From contig NC_135169.1 of NCBI RefSeq assembly GCF_041146795.1, positions 8,406,764 through 8,470,763 of the forward strand: a stretch of DNA of 64,000 nucleotides, read 5' to 3'. The DNA comes from Maylandia zebra. Its lineage: Eukaryota; Chordata; Actinopteri; Cichliformes; Cichlidae. Below, one piece after another: positions 10,693-20,600 of this stretch. The position numbers and the translations under genes are program-made. The notes below the pieces were generated by a model, which worked only from the letters and a program-made list of their open reading frames with translations, ran no database searches and was not told where the DNA came from. The first letter of the stretch is position 1; each line of letters starts with the position of its first letter.

Positions 10693-11856
10693 GTCTGCAC
10701 TCTGAGGGAGAAAGAAGAGAAACATTTGATTCAAAATTCACTTTAAATTTCATTTTTACAAAGAGAGAAACAAGCGTCAGTAGTCTGAGGAGCTTGGAGA
10801 GAAAAGCGTCTGGACTTCTTTGAGTTTCTTGAAGACGTTTCATCAGAGAAGCTTCTTCAGTTCTCAGAGTAACTGGTGGAGACCCAGCAACACACTCAGA
10901 CACAAACTGGTTCATCCAAACACAAACCTAACATCGTAGTGTCTGCTGTACAGTGCAGCGTCCAGATGGACAGGATCAACGTTTGGGGATGAAGATAAAT
11001 ACAGTCGTTACAAAGATGTGAAATTGTTTCTCTGACTGTTTTACAGAAGGTCCAAGATTTATCCAGATCATTTGTATACTTGAATAAATCAGTTTGTTGG
11101 ATATTTTCCATCAATCACTGTGAAGTAAACTTCGACCTTGTTGGTGACTGAATACTTCTTATTGTACGTCCAGATCAACGAGCCATTAATATTAAACAGT
11201 GACTGTTCCAGTAGAGCTGACAGTGAGGAGGACGATGAATCACAAACCTCAGAAATGTGTTATTAACTGTTGATCCAGTATTTTAATGGCATTGATGAGA
11301 ACATGTTTATTCAGAGGTGTCTGTATATTTGGTCCATTTGTGCGTCAGTAAAAACTGTCCTGTTTTCTCTCACAGATACTGGAACATCCTCACAAACTCA
11401 GGATGTGGAAGAAGATGAACTTTTCCAGTCACTCGCTGGGATACATCATTCATGTTATTCTGGATCCTCAGAAAACATTGATTTATTTTTGTGTTTCACA
11501 TATTTGTTTGTCCAAATCAAAGATTGATGTTAGTAGAGAAGAAGCCACCATGATAAAGCCTGTGTGTGAAAACGAGATCAGTGGATTTGATCAAAATCCC
11601 ATTTAAGGAGGAATTCTGTCCTCCAGTTTGTTTAAATAAGCTTTGGGATTAAACAGCATCATCTATGTTTGTGTCTGATGACATGTTTGATCCAGGTCAG
11701 CTTGAATATCACAGCTGATGTGTGGAACTCTGACATATTTAAAGCCTCAATTATCAGGATCCTCTCCGTGAATCGCTATCTTATCGTGGCGGAGGGGTTT
11801 GTGTGTCCCAGGGATCCCAGGGACTATGTTGTGTGGGGGCTTTTGCCCCCTGGTAG

Positions 11857-11857
11857 G

Positions 11858-11932
<75 letters not shown>
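11857..11932 (+). repeat. (TAGA)n microsatellite
   Basis: About 19 tandem TAGA/GATA units inside the 5' leader of the LINE insertion. Confidence 0.95.
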
Positions 11933-13026
11933 TCTCGCATGGCAAATTGGTCCTGGGTGAGGGACCCGACAAAGAGCGATTCCCTGGAGCCAGGCCCGGG
12001 GAGGGTGCCCAATGGCGAGCGTCTGGGCACAGCCCGAAAAGGGGACATGGGCCCATCCTCCCGCAGGCCCACCACCCGCAGGAGGCGCCATAGGGGTCAG
12101 GTACATTATGTGCCAGGCGGTGGCCAGGAGTAGAGGCCCCGGCTGCCAAGACTGGCAATTGGAACATGGAATGTCACCTCTCTTGTGGAATAGGAGCCTG
12201 AGTTAGTGCGTGAGGTTGAGAGGTACCGGCTCGATATAGTCGGGCTCACCTCTACGCTTGGGCTCTGGAACCAGTCTCCTGGAGAGGGGCTGGACTCTGT
12301 CTCAGTCTGGAGTTGCCCCTGGTGAGAGGCGGCGGGCTGGGGTGGGTATTCTAATATCCCCTCGGCTTGCTGCCGGTACGTTGGGGTTTTTCCCGGTGGA
12401 TGAGAGGGTTTGTTCCCTGCGCCTTAGGGTCGGGGAACAAGTCATGACTGTCATCTGCACTTATGCGCCGAGTGGCAGTTCAGAGTACCCAGCCTGCTTA
12501 GAGTCCCTGTGTGGGATGCTGGAAGGTGCTCCACCTGGAGACTCTGTTGTCCTGCTGGGAGACTTCAATGCTCACGTGGGTAATGACAGCGAGACCTGGA
12601 GCGGCGTGATTGGGAGAAATGGCCTGCCTGATCTGAACCTGAGCAGTGCATTGTTATTGGACTTCTGTGCAAATCACAGTTTGGCCATAACAAACACCTT
12701 GTTCGAACATAAGAGTGTCCATAAGTGCACGTGGCACTAGGACGCTCTAGGCCGCAGGCCGATGATCGATTTTGTAATTGTATCACCAGACCTGCGATCA
12801 TATGTTCTGGACACTCAGGTGGAGAGAGGGGCTGAGCTGTCAACTGATCACCACCTGGTGGTGAGTTGGATCAGTTGGCGGGGGAGGACGCTGGACAGAC
12901 CTGGTGCGCCTAAATGCGTAGTGAGGGTGTGCTGGGAACGTCTCGCAGAGGCCCCGAGATCTTCAACGCACACCTCTGGCAGAGCTTCAACAGCATTCAG
13001 AGGGAGACTAGGGAAATTGAGTCCGA

Positions 13027-13608
13027 ATGGACCATGTTCAGCGTCTCCATTGCCGAAGCTGCTGCATTGAGCTGTGGCCGCAAGGAGGTTGGTGCCTGCC
13101 GGATTGGATTGGGGTGAAGAGGGAGCTGAGTGTAAAAGCGAAGCTCTCAATTTACCAGTCGATCTACGTCCCTACCCTCACCTATGGTCACGAGCTGTGG
13201 GTAGTGATTGAAAGAACGAGATCGCGGATACAAGGGACAGAAATGAGCTCCTTCCGAAGGGTGGCTGGCCTCTCCCTTAGAGACAGGGTGAGAAGTTCAG
13301 CCATCCAGGAGGGGCTCAGAGTAGAGCAGCTGCTCCTCCACATCGAAAGGAGCCAGCTGAGGTGGTTCGGGCATCTGACAAGGATGCCCCCTGGGCGCCT
13401 CCTGGGTGAGGTGTTCCAGGCATGTCCCACCGGGAGGAGGCCCCGGGGCAGACCCAGGACACGCTGGAGAGATTATATCTCTCGGCTGGCCTGGGAACGC
13501 CTTGGTGTTCCCCTGGATAAGCTGGAGGAGGTGGCTGGGGAGAGGGAGGTCTGGGCCTGTCTGCTTAGGCTGCTGCCCCCGCAGCCTACGCTCCGTGGCC
13601 CCGGATAA
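13027..13608 (+). pseudogene. LINE ORF2 distal fragment fused to endonuclease remnant
   Basis: A 193-codon frame joins an off-frame reading of the endonuclease tail (codons 1 to about 30) to the conserved C-terminal region of a LINE protein after the deletion junction at about 13,105-13,115. The C-terminal block (SSFRRVAGLSLRDRVRSSAI; RGRPRTRWRDYISRLAWERL) matches the piece at 31,541-31,735. The frame is a by-product of the deletion, not a functional protein. Confidence 0.6.
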
Positions 13609-14175
13609 AGCGGATGAAGATCGATGGATTGATAGATGGATGGAATATCAGGATGATTTAGTCCACATCTGTTTAAATAATGAGATTTATGTTTCCACAC
13701 AAAGTTATAAAGTGCAATATCGACTGTTTTATGAATGATTTAGGATCATCTGTGACTCTTACAGGATACACTAAGTAAGATAATCTCTCTTTGTAAAATG
13801 TTTGAATGACTTTTTGAAGTACTGACCAAAATCTGCTGGTTTACAGTATCAAAGGCTTTATATCAGTAAAGAATAAATAGGTGTTTTCACGTCTGTAATC
13901 CTTATGATCAATCAGATCCAGAATCAATCTAATAGGAACAGGAAGTGATGAATAACCAGGAAGTGTGGAGTCAGTCTGAAGTCCAGAGCACAGCCTGAGT
14001 CCACAGTCCTGAGCAGAGCCACAGTGAGACTGAAGCAGCAGCTCGATGCTCCTACAGTGGATCTGTGGTTACATGAGCAGCTTTCTATGGATCCAGTGTG
14101 ACTGTGATGAGTCCTGATGAAGTGAACAGAGTGAAGATTTGTGTAGAAGCAGGAAGTGTGATCAGCTGCACTCAC

Positions 14176-14262
14176 CACTGTTGCTGAGAGGAACCTGATG
14201 GACTCCAGTGAATCTTCTTTTAGAGACAAACAGGACTCGACTGCAGCTCTGCTGCTGCTCTC
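14176..14262 (-). promoter_or_regulatory. Candidate 5' untranslated exon of the TRIM gene
   Basis: Minus-strand sequence ending ...AGGTTCCTCTCAGCAACAGTG followed by a GTGAGT donor at 14,175. Purine/GCAG-rich, no coding frame. Proposed from the donor and from the need for a 5' exon implied by the acceptor at 10,702. The transcription start is not defined. Confidence 0.3.
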
Positions 14263-14265
14263 TCA

Positions 14266-14278
14266 CACTTTCACTTCT
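14266..14278. promoter_or_regulatory. IRF/EICE-like site near the proposed TRIM promoter
   Basis: Plus strand CACTTTCACTTCT, i.e. AGAAGTGAAAGTG on the minus strand. This resembles the IRF/ETS composite GGAANNGAAA. It lies immediately upstream of the proposed exon, fitting an interferon-responsive TRIM, but one short match is weak evidence. Confidence 0.3.
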
Positions 14279-14289
14279 GCAAAATGACG

Positions 14290-15087
14290 TTGAGCTTCTT
14301 GTTTTTCAGCTGTTGCTCCGCCTCTTCCTGCCTCTCCCTTTACAGGAATCAGCCGGTCTGTACTCAGTGACTGTGTGCAGCGGGTGGGAGGAGTGAGGAG
14401 TGGTGTGTGGGTTCACACAGTAATGACGGCCTCAGGTGATCAGCAGAAACTCACCTGGATTTCCTTTTTCCACAGCAGACTGAGAGCTTCAGGTGGACCC
14501 TGAAGGAGGTCTCAGACACAGGTGGTAAAAGTACACACAGTGTGTACTGAAGTAGAAGTACTACTGTTAAAAATACTCCAAGTACTAATTCAACTTCTTT
14601 ACTCAAGTAAAAGTAAAAAGTACTGGCTGTGAAATGAGAGTAAAAAGAGCTGATTGAAGAACATTTCTAACACGTGTTTATACAAAGCTAACTGAACCAT
14701 GTGCTGCATCAACGTGATAATAAAATAATATTATTCACTTTGTTTCTAATAAATATTCCCAGCTTGAATCAGACAAGTTGAACATGAGCAGAGAAAAAGA
14801 AGCAAATCCAAATATTCCTGTGTTCAGTTTTCTCCATTTACAGGCCGACTGTGCCTCTAAACAGGAACATGAGCAGGAAGAGGCTGAAGTGGATTCAGCA
14901 GGTGGAGGATGCCTAACATCAGCTGGAAAGATTTACTGTGACGTTTGTTTGCTGTTTTCGCCTCGTGCACGAGAACATCACCAAATAAACTCCAGACAGT
15001 TTTTAATATTTCACTGTTCAAGAGCAAAAAGACTGACGGACTGTGTTTAAGGCCACCTCACAAATGTCACACATGAAATATTCAGTG
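14290..15087. other. Intergenic DNA
   Basis: Contains a run of AAGTACT/AAGTAAAAGTA words (about 14,530-14,620), common in fish MITE termini. No supported gene. Confidence 0.4.
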
Positions 15088-15095
15088 TTTATTTG

Positions 15096-16132
15096 TAGGG
15101 ATGGGTATCGTTTAGGTTTTATCCGATACCGGTGCCAAACCGGTACTTTTGAAACAGTGCCGGTGCTCAAACGGTGCTCAAACCGGTGCTTAAAGAATGG
15201 AGAACACAAAATTGGTCCAAAAACCTCTCATATTCAGCTGGTTTTATGTAAAAAGATAACAATGTTAGCCTTTTCTGCAGCTATGGGGCATATATGGTAT
15301 CACTCTTGGCTGGAAGCAGTGCTTAAACAATGGAAAAAACACAAACTTTGTCCAAAAACCTCTCATGTTTAACTGTTTTCCACTTTTTCTTTGGTCATTT
15401 TAGCCTTTTTGGCCAGGGTGAAGGGAGTATCTGCCATCAAACAAGAAGACAGCTGCATGTAGCTATGATGATGTTTGCTAGTTCACCTTACCTGCATTAA
15501 TGTAATCACGTGGTTAGCCTACTCAACGTAAATTACACACGAACAACATTAAGCTACTCACGCAGAGAAGAACGGCTGCTGCTGCATCATCATCCTCATC
15601 ATTTCTGCTACACTGGCAGGGCTAGGGGCCAGGACTCTCCTCTTCGTGTTTTTGGGGGATGTTGCTAACTCCGGGTCCGATAACAGGCACCACACCCGCA
15701 GTAGATGTGCTCGGTGTGAGGTCTCGCAGCAAGCTATCAAATACGGCGCATTTCTCGGCTTTAAAAAAAACGCTATGCGTCGCCAGGTGTTTCATCAGAT
15801 TTGAGGTGTTACCTCCTTTGACAGTATCACAGTATCAGCTTAAAGCACTTGTTGCTGCTGAGTTTGCATCTTTTGCTGTGAAGTACAGCCAGACTTTTGA
15901 CCGCTTCGCCTTGGGCATTTTTAATCTGTAGCTCTGGTCTAACAGAACGTACGTACCTGGCCCCGCCTACTATCCTCGGAAACGTAAAATGATTGGCTAA
16001 AAGTGTATCACAGCTCAGGAAAAAAAAGCACCGAAATAAAGCACCGAAATGTGCGCTGCTTTTCGGTCTGGTTACTACCGTTTATGTCAGAACCGGTGCC
16101 ATCATGGCACTGGACACCGGTACCCATCCCTA
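15096..16132. mobile_element. Non-autonomous hAT element with BED-finger fossil
   Basis: Ends TAGGGATGGGTA...TACCCATCCCTA, flanked by a perfect 8-bp duplication TTTATTTG (15,088-15,095 and 16,133-16,140), the hAT signature. Subterminal GGTGCCAAACCGGTAC-type repeats occur at both ends, and the block AATGG...CACAAA...GTCCAAAAACCTCTCA is duplicated inside (about 15,195-15,230 and 15,330-15,370). On the minus strand around 15,920-15,620 lies a broken reading similar to a BED zinc finger (HSKRCKLSSN, then TSNLMKHLATH in shifted frame), the N-terminus of a hAT transposase. The rest of the transposase is absent. Confidence 0.8.
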
Positions 16133-16524
16133 TTTATTTGCTGGTTTGTTGGCAGCAGCTCCTTAAAGTCTGTCACACATCTGTTTGACCGTCTCCAGTT
16201 AATCTGAGACACCAGTTAATCTGAGACACCAGCATCAGGCGGCTCAGCTGATCTCTGGTGTGTAGCTGCTGTGCTGCGGTCCCATTCCTCAGTGAAAGCA
16301 ACAGCAGAACAAAAACTCTCTCGATCCACATGTTTGAAAAGAAAGCTTTTAAACAGATGAACACACTCAGTAAAGGACTGTTAGGGAAAATGTTCTAAAA
16401 CACTTCTTCAGTAAAGACTCAGAGAAGAGAAACACACAGAACTTCTTGCTAGCAAGGGCAGCCTCCACTCTAAGAGACTCCAGTGAGAGAACTGCCCCGG
16501 TCTTTATTTATACTCCATTGAGCG

Positions 16525-16526
<2 letters not shown>

Positions 16527-16576
<50 letters not shown>
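16527..16576 (+). repeat. (GT)n microsatellite
   Basis: About 25 uninterrupted GT dinucleotides. Confidence 0.95.
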
Positions 16577-16577
<1 letters not shown>

Positions 16578-16956
16578 GATCAAAGGGTCATATAACATGA
16601 AAGCACAAAAGGTACATCCTTGGTCATAAAGAGGGTAGTCTCCCCCACCCTAGATGGCACGGTGAGGAAGTCCAGCAGTTAAAGCACTTAGACTAAAACA
16701 GACATAGCTACGTTAAAACAATAAAACAAGGTACGACCTCTCCCATGCTCCCAGGATGTGGGGGTGCACCAAGCCTGCTAAAAATCACACATCCTGTCAC
16801 TACCAAATAACTACAAACAGCATCCTACCATAAGCAAACTTATATCACTAAAAGATTATACTGACTACTAAATACAATTTTCCATTGACAAGGACAAAGA
16901 AATAAGTAAGAAAAAATTAGAGTAAAGAGTAAAAGCAGGAGCAACTGAAACAGGCT

Positions 16957-17012
16957 GCATGCTAGCTGACGCATGCTAGCTGACGCATGCTAGCTGACGC
17001 ATGCTAGCTGAC
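16957..17012 (+). repeat. 14-bp minisatellite, four units
   Basis: Four perfect copies of GCATGCTAGCTGAC, each holding the palindromes GCATGC and GCTAGC, followed by a partial fifth (GCATGAGC). Confidence 0.95.
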
Positions 17013-17289
17013 GCATGAGCACTAGAACTGTTAAACTTAATTGTTATGATTTTAGCACCGAGTTACATGAAATCCTGCATCAAAAAGAACAACACAGCGA
17101 TCACAGACATGTTTATGGCAACAAACAAACATTAACCCAGAAAAGCCTCTAAAACAACCTGCTGTGGTTTGGAGTAGAGATTCCTGAATTTACCAGGTGC
17201 ACCTAAAGGCAGCACAATTTAAACCGTAAATAATGATGTAGGTGTGCAAATCCTTTTAAAGCGTCACAACGTCAAATGAGCCGGCTTAT

Positions 17290-18236
17290 TTATCCAGGTA
17301 CACACCGGCTCACTCCTTGGCGGCCGCTTATCGGGGCCTGGAACCTGGGGCTCGCTCGGACCACTTCGGAGGTGGGGTGCCCCCGGCCTCTCGGCCTGGG
17401 GCTCGGTCACTCAGGCACAGCTGGCTGCCGGCGGAGCTCACGGGCGCGTCACTGCAACTCCCCCTGGCTTCTGCTCCGCGGCTGCTGAGTGAACCCTCAT
17501 CTGGGACTCTCCTCAGCTCTTGCTGGGACAGTGGCGCGGCTGCCCCTCTGTTGGTTTTCCATGGTCTCTTGTGTTCTGGGGGCCTCTGGATGTCTGGAGT
17601 TTTGATCTCCTCCATACCTGCTTCATACCCTGGAGGACGGGGCTGTGGCCCCCCCCCACACTCCCTAGCAGATCGTTACATGGAGAAACCTTTGGAATAC
17701 AAGCACGCTGATCCACACAGGTATGCACACGGGTGTTCACTGCTCGTAGACTTAAATTACACCTTTCTTGGCTACTACTTCGAAGCACATCTGTCCTGCG
17801 TGCTGCACAACAACATTGAATATTTAGTATTTACTGCTGTTTACACTTAGCTAGATTAATGCGATGGTGTTGTGTTTAGTATGTTGCTTTGTTTTTTTTG
17901 TTTTTTTTGTCTTCTATTCTTCTCTCAACAGGTGATCCAGGAGATTTTTATTTTTTTTTCTCCCCCCCCTTTCTCACTGTCCCTCTCCCCTTCTGTTTTT
18001 CCTTTCCTTCCTCTTTCTTTCTCCCTTTCCTATCCCTCACTGATGTCTGTCCCGTCTGTAACATCTGAAAATAAAATATAATAAATAATAAAAACAAAGA
18101 TCGACCAAATGGACCAATACGGCAATGCCACGAAGATCCATTTGGCAAAGTAAATCCATTGGGTCTCCTTGTTGGTCTTCAGACAACAATTCTGACGGCT
18201 AAAGAACCAAATGGGACAGGCAAGAAAAAAAAAAAA
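17290..18236 (+). mobile_element. L1-like LINE 3' end with poly(A), copy 1
   Basis: A 14-bp (up to 16-bp) direct repeat ATGAGCCGGCTTAT brackets it (17,276-17,289 and 18,237-18,250), with a poly(A) run immediately before the right repeat. It starts inside the element (5'-truncated). The internal sequence (GAACCCTCATCTGGGACTCT; CTAGCAGATCGTTACATGGA; a pyrimidine-rich block at about 17,930-18,040) recurs at 35,730-36,290 and inverted at 54,628-55,550. No intact domain is left. Target-primed insertion is clear; L1 clade membership is inferred from the poly(A) tail. Confidence 0.7.
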
Positions 18237-18382
18237 ATGAGCCGGCTTATGTTTGTTGCACTTCTACACTAAGTTTTACGCTCGCGTTTCTTTATTGCTG
18301 ATTTTTGTTCCACAAACCAAAAGAAAAAAAAGAATCAACATTTAATATATTTTCATGTGCGTTTCAAGCACTATGACATATC

Positions 18383-20600
18383 CAGTGTTGGGACTAACGC
18401 GTTACAGTAACTACGTTATTATTGTGGTAACGAGCACGGTAACTAGTTATTATGCCAAAATCAGGAACGCGTTACTCGTTACTGAGATTTAGATAGGGTC
18501 GTTACTCGTTACTTCGTGTGTTGCGTTTGACTTACCTCGGAAATCGGAACACGAACCTGGGAATAATGTCACACTTGAGTAAACGGAGTTCTGGTTAGCC
18601 TCGTTGGAGAAGTCTGGATTCCAATATGGCGATGCACTCAAAAACGCTTGTTTTGCTAGCCCTCTACAAAAACAAATTACTACTAAACACATATGCAGCT
18701 CATCTGCAGTCCCGAATTTCTGAGTCCCAAGTACAAAGGAAAGCACCACGACTGCAGTTTCCGTGTTGGACGTAAAAAGGGCACGTGACACTGTGATGTA
18801 AGCTGCAATCATGGCGGCAGTCGAAGATGGTCCAGGCATGGGTTTTCTCTCCTGGAAATATTCACATTATTTCTCCTTTCCGGTGGTAAAAGACAGGAAT
18901 ATTGTCGTGAACTGTACTCTCTGTGGAGGTTCTAAAACTCTTTCGACATCAAAGACTACCAATTCTAATCTGATGAAACATCTTCAGAAACAGCATGCAT
19001 CTACCAACTTAGTTGAAAAAGAACCCGAAGGTAACGTCGGTGACTCTAGCTCCGTTGACGCTATTCCAGCAAAACAACGAAAGCTTGATTTCGGACAGCC
19101 TGCTGCACAGTCCATCACCCAACCCCAGCTACACAGGCTGATTGCCAGGTATGTTGTGGAAGACATGAAACCCATCTCAACGGTTGAGTCCCATGCTTTC
19201 AGACAACTGATTAGTCATATACCTGTGCGAGGGAGAGCTGGGAAGGCACCATCCAGAAAGACATTTTCCAGTTTCCTAGACCAAGAATATGCCAACATGG
19301 AGTCAGAGCTCAAAAATACACTTGACATGGTAGAATACATCTCCACAACAGCAGACATTTGGACTGTGCATAATAAAAGTTTTCTTGGTGTGACCGCTCA
19401 TTGGATAAATGCACAAAACATGAAACGTGAGAAAGCAGCGCTGGCATGCAGGCGATTTATGGGTCGACATACGTATGACAGTATTGCATCTGAGCTGGAC
19501 AACATTAACTCATCTCATGGCCTATCGTTTAAAATCACATCAACTGTAACGGATAATGGCTCCAATTTTGGCTTTTAAAGTGTACCAGCCAGCACCTGAG
19601 TCAGATGACTCTGAATATGAGGAGGATGCACTGATGTGGAGAAGTGGCTATTGTCTGAAGCTGCAACAAAAACCATCTACAGAAGTGCCACCACAAAATG
19701 TGCAGGGCTGTGGAACAAGGCCAGTCGTTCCACAGTGGCTGCTGAGATTGTGGACGACATTATTGCAAAGAAGCTACTAGTACCTTGCACAACAAGGTGG
19801 AACTCATTCTATTATGCTCTGGAGAGAATTTCAAAGATACCTGTGGTGGAGCTGAACACAATCTCATCCACATTACAGTTGAAATGTTTCAGTGAGAGGG
19901 AGCATCAGTGTATCAGAGAGTACTGTGCAGTCATGAAACCACTTACTGTGGCACTGGACATTCTTTTATGGCACACTCCTACCCACACTGGAATCGCTGA
20001 TGACCAAGACTCTGGCTATAAAAAATGGTCAGCAAATTCTTGTTGGGCTACCAGATACAGTTGTCCAGGTAAGAGATGATATTTTCATTTGTGTTTATCT
20101 TTAATGAAATGTTTTACTCAATTGCTTTTTATATTGTGCTGTGCTGTTCACATGCAAGTGAATGCTGTTACAGTTACAGATACTTAACCCCAATAAATAA
20201 ATAAAATAAATACAGAGTAGTAAAATACACACTATTTACAAATTAAAATACATTCTATATAAAACTACAGCATGCTGTTAATATTTAATTAATTTAATGT
20301 TGAAACAATGCATACTTTCTCATGCAAAAATTTTTTTTGCACTTTTACTGTGTCGTTATTACAGGCAGTCAAAAGAAGGTTTGCACATGTCCTTGGAAGT
20401 GAAGATGCTTTGCTGGCTGCTGTGACACTACCAAAATTTAAGCTTCGTTGGCTACATGACCAGGCGCGGAAGGACCTCGCAAAGGCACGTCTGCTGGTAG
20501 AGTGTCGAAAACTTCTCCCTGAGCAAGATCAAGCAACTTAAGAAGTCCAGACACTTTTCTTTCCAAGCTCCTTAGACTACGATGACCTGGATGACTGAAC
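18383..20600 (+). mobile_element. hAT transposon carrying a broken transposase; right end not found
   Basis: The left terminus reads CAGTGTTGGGACTAACGCGT followed by GTTAC-rich subterminal repeats, as in fish hATs. The transposase gene occupies 18,811-20,541. No right inverted repeat is seen before about 20,700, so this end appears deleted. Confidence 0.6.
18811..20541 (+). pseudogene. hAT transposase (BED finger), spliced, frameshifted and internally deleted
   Basis: First segment 18,811-19,578: BED zinc finger (CTLCGGSK...[11 protein letters not shown]), then [20 protein letters not shown] and TVTDNGSNF, which includes one catalytic Asp region. A frame break at about 19,575 is followed by [20 protein letters not shown]. 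Then an internal deletion removes the usual CAAHTLNL segment, and the reading resumes as EKWLLSEAATKTIYRSATTK, LVPCTTRWNSFYYALERISK and CFSEREHQCIREYCAVMKPL. An intron (GTAAGAG at about 20,071 to TTACAG at 20,364) leads to AVKRRFAHVLGSEDALLAAV and RWLHDQARKDLAKARLLVEC, ending at 20,541. The C-terminal dimerisation domain is missing. Inactive. Confidence 0.75.

Larger units (their letters stand above)
11761..13645 (+). mobile_element. Internally deleted LINE with perfect target-site duplication
   Basis: Flanked by a 9-bp direct repeat TATCAGGAT (11,752-11,760 and 13,646-13,654). The 5' leader includes a (TAGA)n run. The endonuclease follows (12,258-13,100): [34 protein letters not shown], a nonsense codon replacing Gln after CTWH at 12,738, MIDFVIVSPDLRSYVLDTQV, STDHHLVVSW, then a frame break after ERLAEA. 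Near 13,110 it jumps directly to the distal part of ORF2 (LSIYQSIYVPTLTYGHELWV; RWFGHLTRMPPGRLLGEVFQ; RLAWERLGVPLDKLEEVAGE) and a GATGGATG-type tail. The reverse transcriptase core is therefore missing although both ends are present. Confidence 0.8.
10702..14175 (-). other. Probable 5' UTR intron of the TRIM gene
   Basis: Bounded on the minus strand by a donor GTGAG at 14,175 and the acceptor ending at 10,702. It holds unremarkable DNA at 10,740-11,750, an inserted LINE (11,761-13,645) and unremarkable DNA at 13,655-14,170. The pairing of these two splice sites is inferred, not shown by transcripts. Confidence 0.35.
16141..17275. other. Intergenic stretch with microsatellites
   Basis: Holds a (GT)n run at about 16,527-16,576 and four 14-bp tandem units at 16,957-17,012. 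The rest is AT-rich with no coding frame worth support. Confidence 0.5.

Noticed and set aside
12258..12740. Host AP endonuclease
   Set aside because: The wording and the linked LINE C-terminal block with TSD show a retrotransposon nuclease.
12565..12843. Long antisense frames across the LINE endonuclease region
   Set aside because: Shadows of the plus-strand LINE coding sequence; no independent domain.
16957..17012. CRISPR-like short direct repeats
   Set aside because: Units are contiguous with no spacers, in a vertebrate genome; a minisatellite.
18811..19578. Intact ZBED-type host gene
   Set aside because: Downstream frame breaks, a deleted core, a missing dimerisation domain and adjacent hAT-like terminal sequence indicate a dead transposase.
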